From the NCBI GenBank assembly GCA_010030605.1, contig RHCK01000103.1, forward strand, positions 1-6,193: a DNA stretch of 6,193 bases, in the 5' to 3' direction. The notes under the pieces are model-generated. The model was not told the origin of the DNA. It was given only the letters and a program-made list of their open reading frames with translations, and searched no databases. This document shows, piece by piece, positions 5,571-6,193 of this stretch (the first letter of the stretch is position 1; every line of letters starts with the position of its first letter). The stretch comes from Acidimicrobiia bacterium. Lineage in GTDB: Bacteria; Actinomycetota; Acidimicrobiia; Acidimicrobiales; Ilumatobacteraceae. The position numbers were made by a program, and so were the translations under genes.

Positions 5571-6193
5571 GTGGCTGACGCGAACGCGAAGCCTCCGCTC
5601 ACTTTGGACGAACTTGCCAAGAAGCCCGTCTCCGAGCTGAAGTCCGTCGGCTCGGGAAAGAGGGCGGAGAGTTTCGCCAAGTTCGGAATCACCAATCTGG
5701 TCGAACTTCTGACGCATTATCCGCGTCGTTGGATCGATCGAACGCGCGAGGCGCCCATCGCCGAGGCCGCCGAAGGGGTCGACATCCTCGTCATCGGGGA
5801 ACTCACCGCGGTGAACGCGCCACCACCGGGGTCGCGTCGGGGCCCTTCGAGAGTGACGGCCACCGTTTCCGATGCCAGCGGTCGTTTATCGCTGGTCTTT
5901 TTCAACCAGCCGTACCGGGCGAGGTCGTTGAAGGTCGGTTCGATGGTGGCCGTGTTCGGTCGAATCGGCCGATTCAACGGGATCAAGCAAATCGTGAATC
6001 CAACCGTCGACGTTCTGGGCGAATCGGGGGAGCGGCCTCGCCCGATCATGGCGGTGTACCCGCAGAGCGAAAAGATCGATTTGCCGTCGTGGGTGGTGTT
6101 GCGGGCCATCGACGAAACTCTGGCGCGTTGTGCGTTGCGCGGTATCAGCGATCCGTTGGTGCCCTCGTTACGCGAGCGTTATTCACTGATGGA
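5571..6193 (+). CDS. recG: ATP-dependent DNA helicase RecG, N-terminal part (cut by window end)
   Basis: RecG is a superfamily 2 helicase that reverses stalled replication forks and processes branched DNA. The visible 207 residues cover only the region before the motor. An N-terminal helical stretch reads VGSGKRAESFAKFGITNLVE followed by LLTHYPRRWIDRT, the family hallmark (usually VGpk...LLxhlPrRyxDRt). The OB-fold wedge domain follows, with LVIGELTAV, VTATVSDASGRLSLVFFNQP and VAVFGRIGRFNGIKQIVNPT. The segment then runs into MAVYPQSEKIDLPSW, the link to the helicase domains (usually 'PvYpltegl'). Walker motifs lie outside the window. GTG at 5571 is the first start in frame; the GTG at 5564 is out of frame and stops at once. 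There is only a weak GGTGAG upstream, so coupling to the preceding gene 11 bp away is plausible. Confidence 0.93.
   Translation, partial: MADANAKPPLTLDELAKKPVSELKSVGSGKRAESFAKFGITNLVELLTHYPRRWIDRTREAPIAEAAEGVDILVIGELTAVNAPPPGSRRGPSRVTATVSDASGRLSLVFFNQPYRARSLKVGSMVAVFGRIGRFNGIKQIVNPTVDVLGESGERPRPIMAVYPQSEKIDLPSWVVLRAIDETLARCALRGISDPLVPSLRERYSLM

Overview
The window looks like a chromosomal housekeeping segment from a high-GC actinobacterium. The evidence is GC-rich codon use, a GTP-type PEP carboxykinase, an L28 of the zinc-binding kind, and the order rpmB / DAK2-domain protein / recG that is common in Gram-positive genomes. GTG starts and weak or absent Shine-Dalgarno sequences fit as well. 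A lineage such as Acidimicrobiia is possible, but that is an impression and not something the sequence proves.

Layout. Positions 1-93 hold the tail of an unassigned gene. Next on the plus strand come a probable lipoprotein with a Thr-rich tether (112-852) and a small four-helix membrane protein (890-1267). They converge on a minus-strand block read right to left: rpmB (71-aa ribosomal protein L28, from 3641), a 73-aa cold-shock-domain-like protein (from 3414), and pckG (from 3135 to 1348). The 80-bp convergent gap is almost filled by a long nested inverted repeat that should act as a terminator. A 226-bp divergent region (3642-3867) separates rpmB from a plus-strand pair: a 563-aa DAK2-domain protein of the FakA/YloV type (3868-5559) and, 11 bp later, the start of recG (5571 to the window end).

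How the genes work together. rpmB serves translation, pckG carries the oxaloacetate-to-PEP step of gluconeogenesis and anaplerosis, the FakA-like protein probably phosphorylates fatty acids carried by a separate FakB/DegV partner not seen here, and recG remodels stalled replication forks. These are co-located housekeeping genes, not one pathway. No mobile element, CRISPR array, RNA gene or defence module is visible, and no gene-free stretch exceeds 300 bases. The strongest unexplained structure is the nested palindromic repeat at 1276-1334. The rest of the window is ordinary core genome with a few points worth checking.
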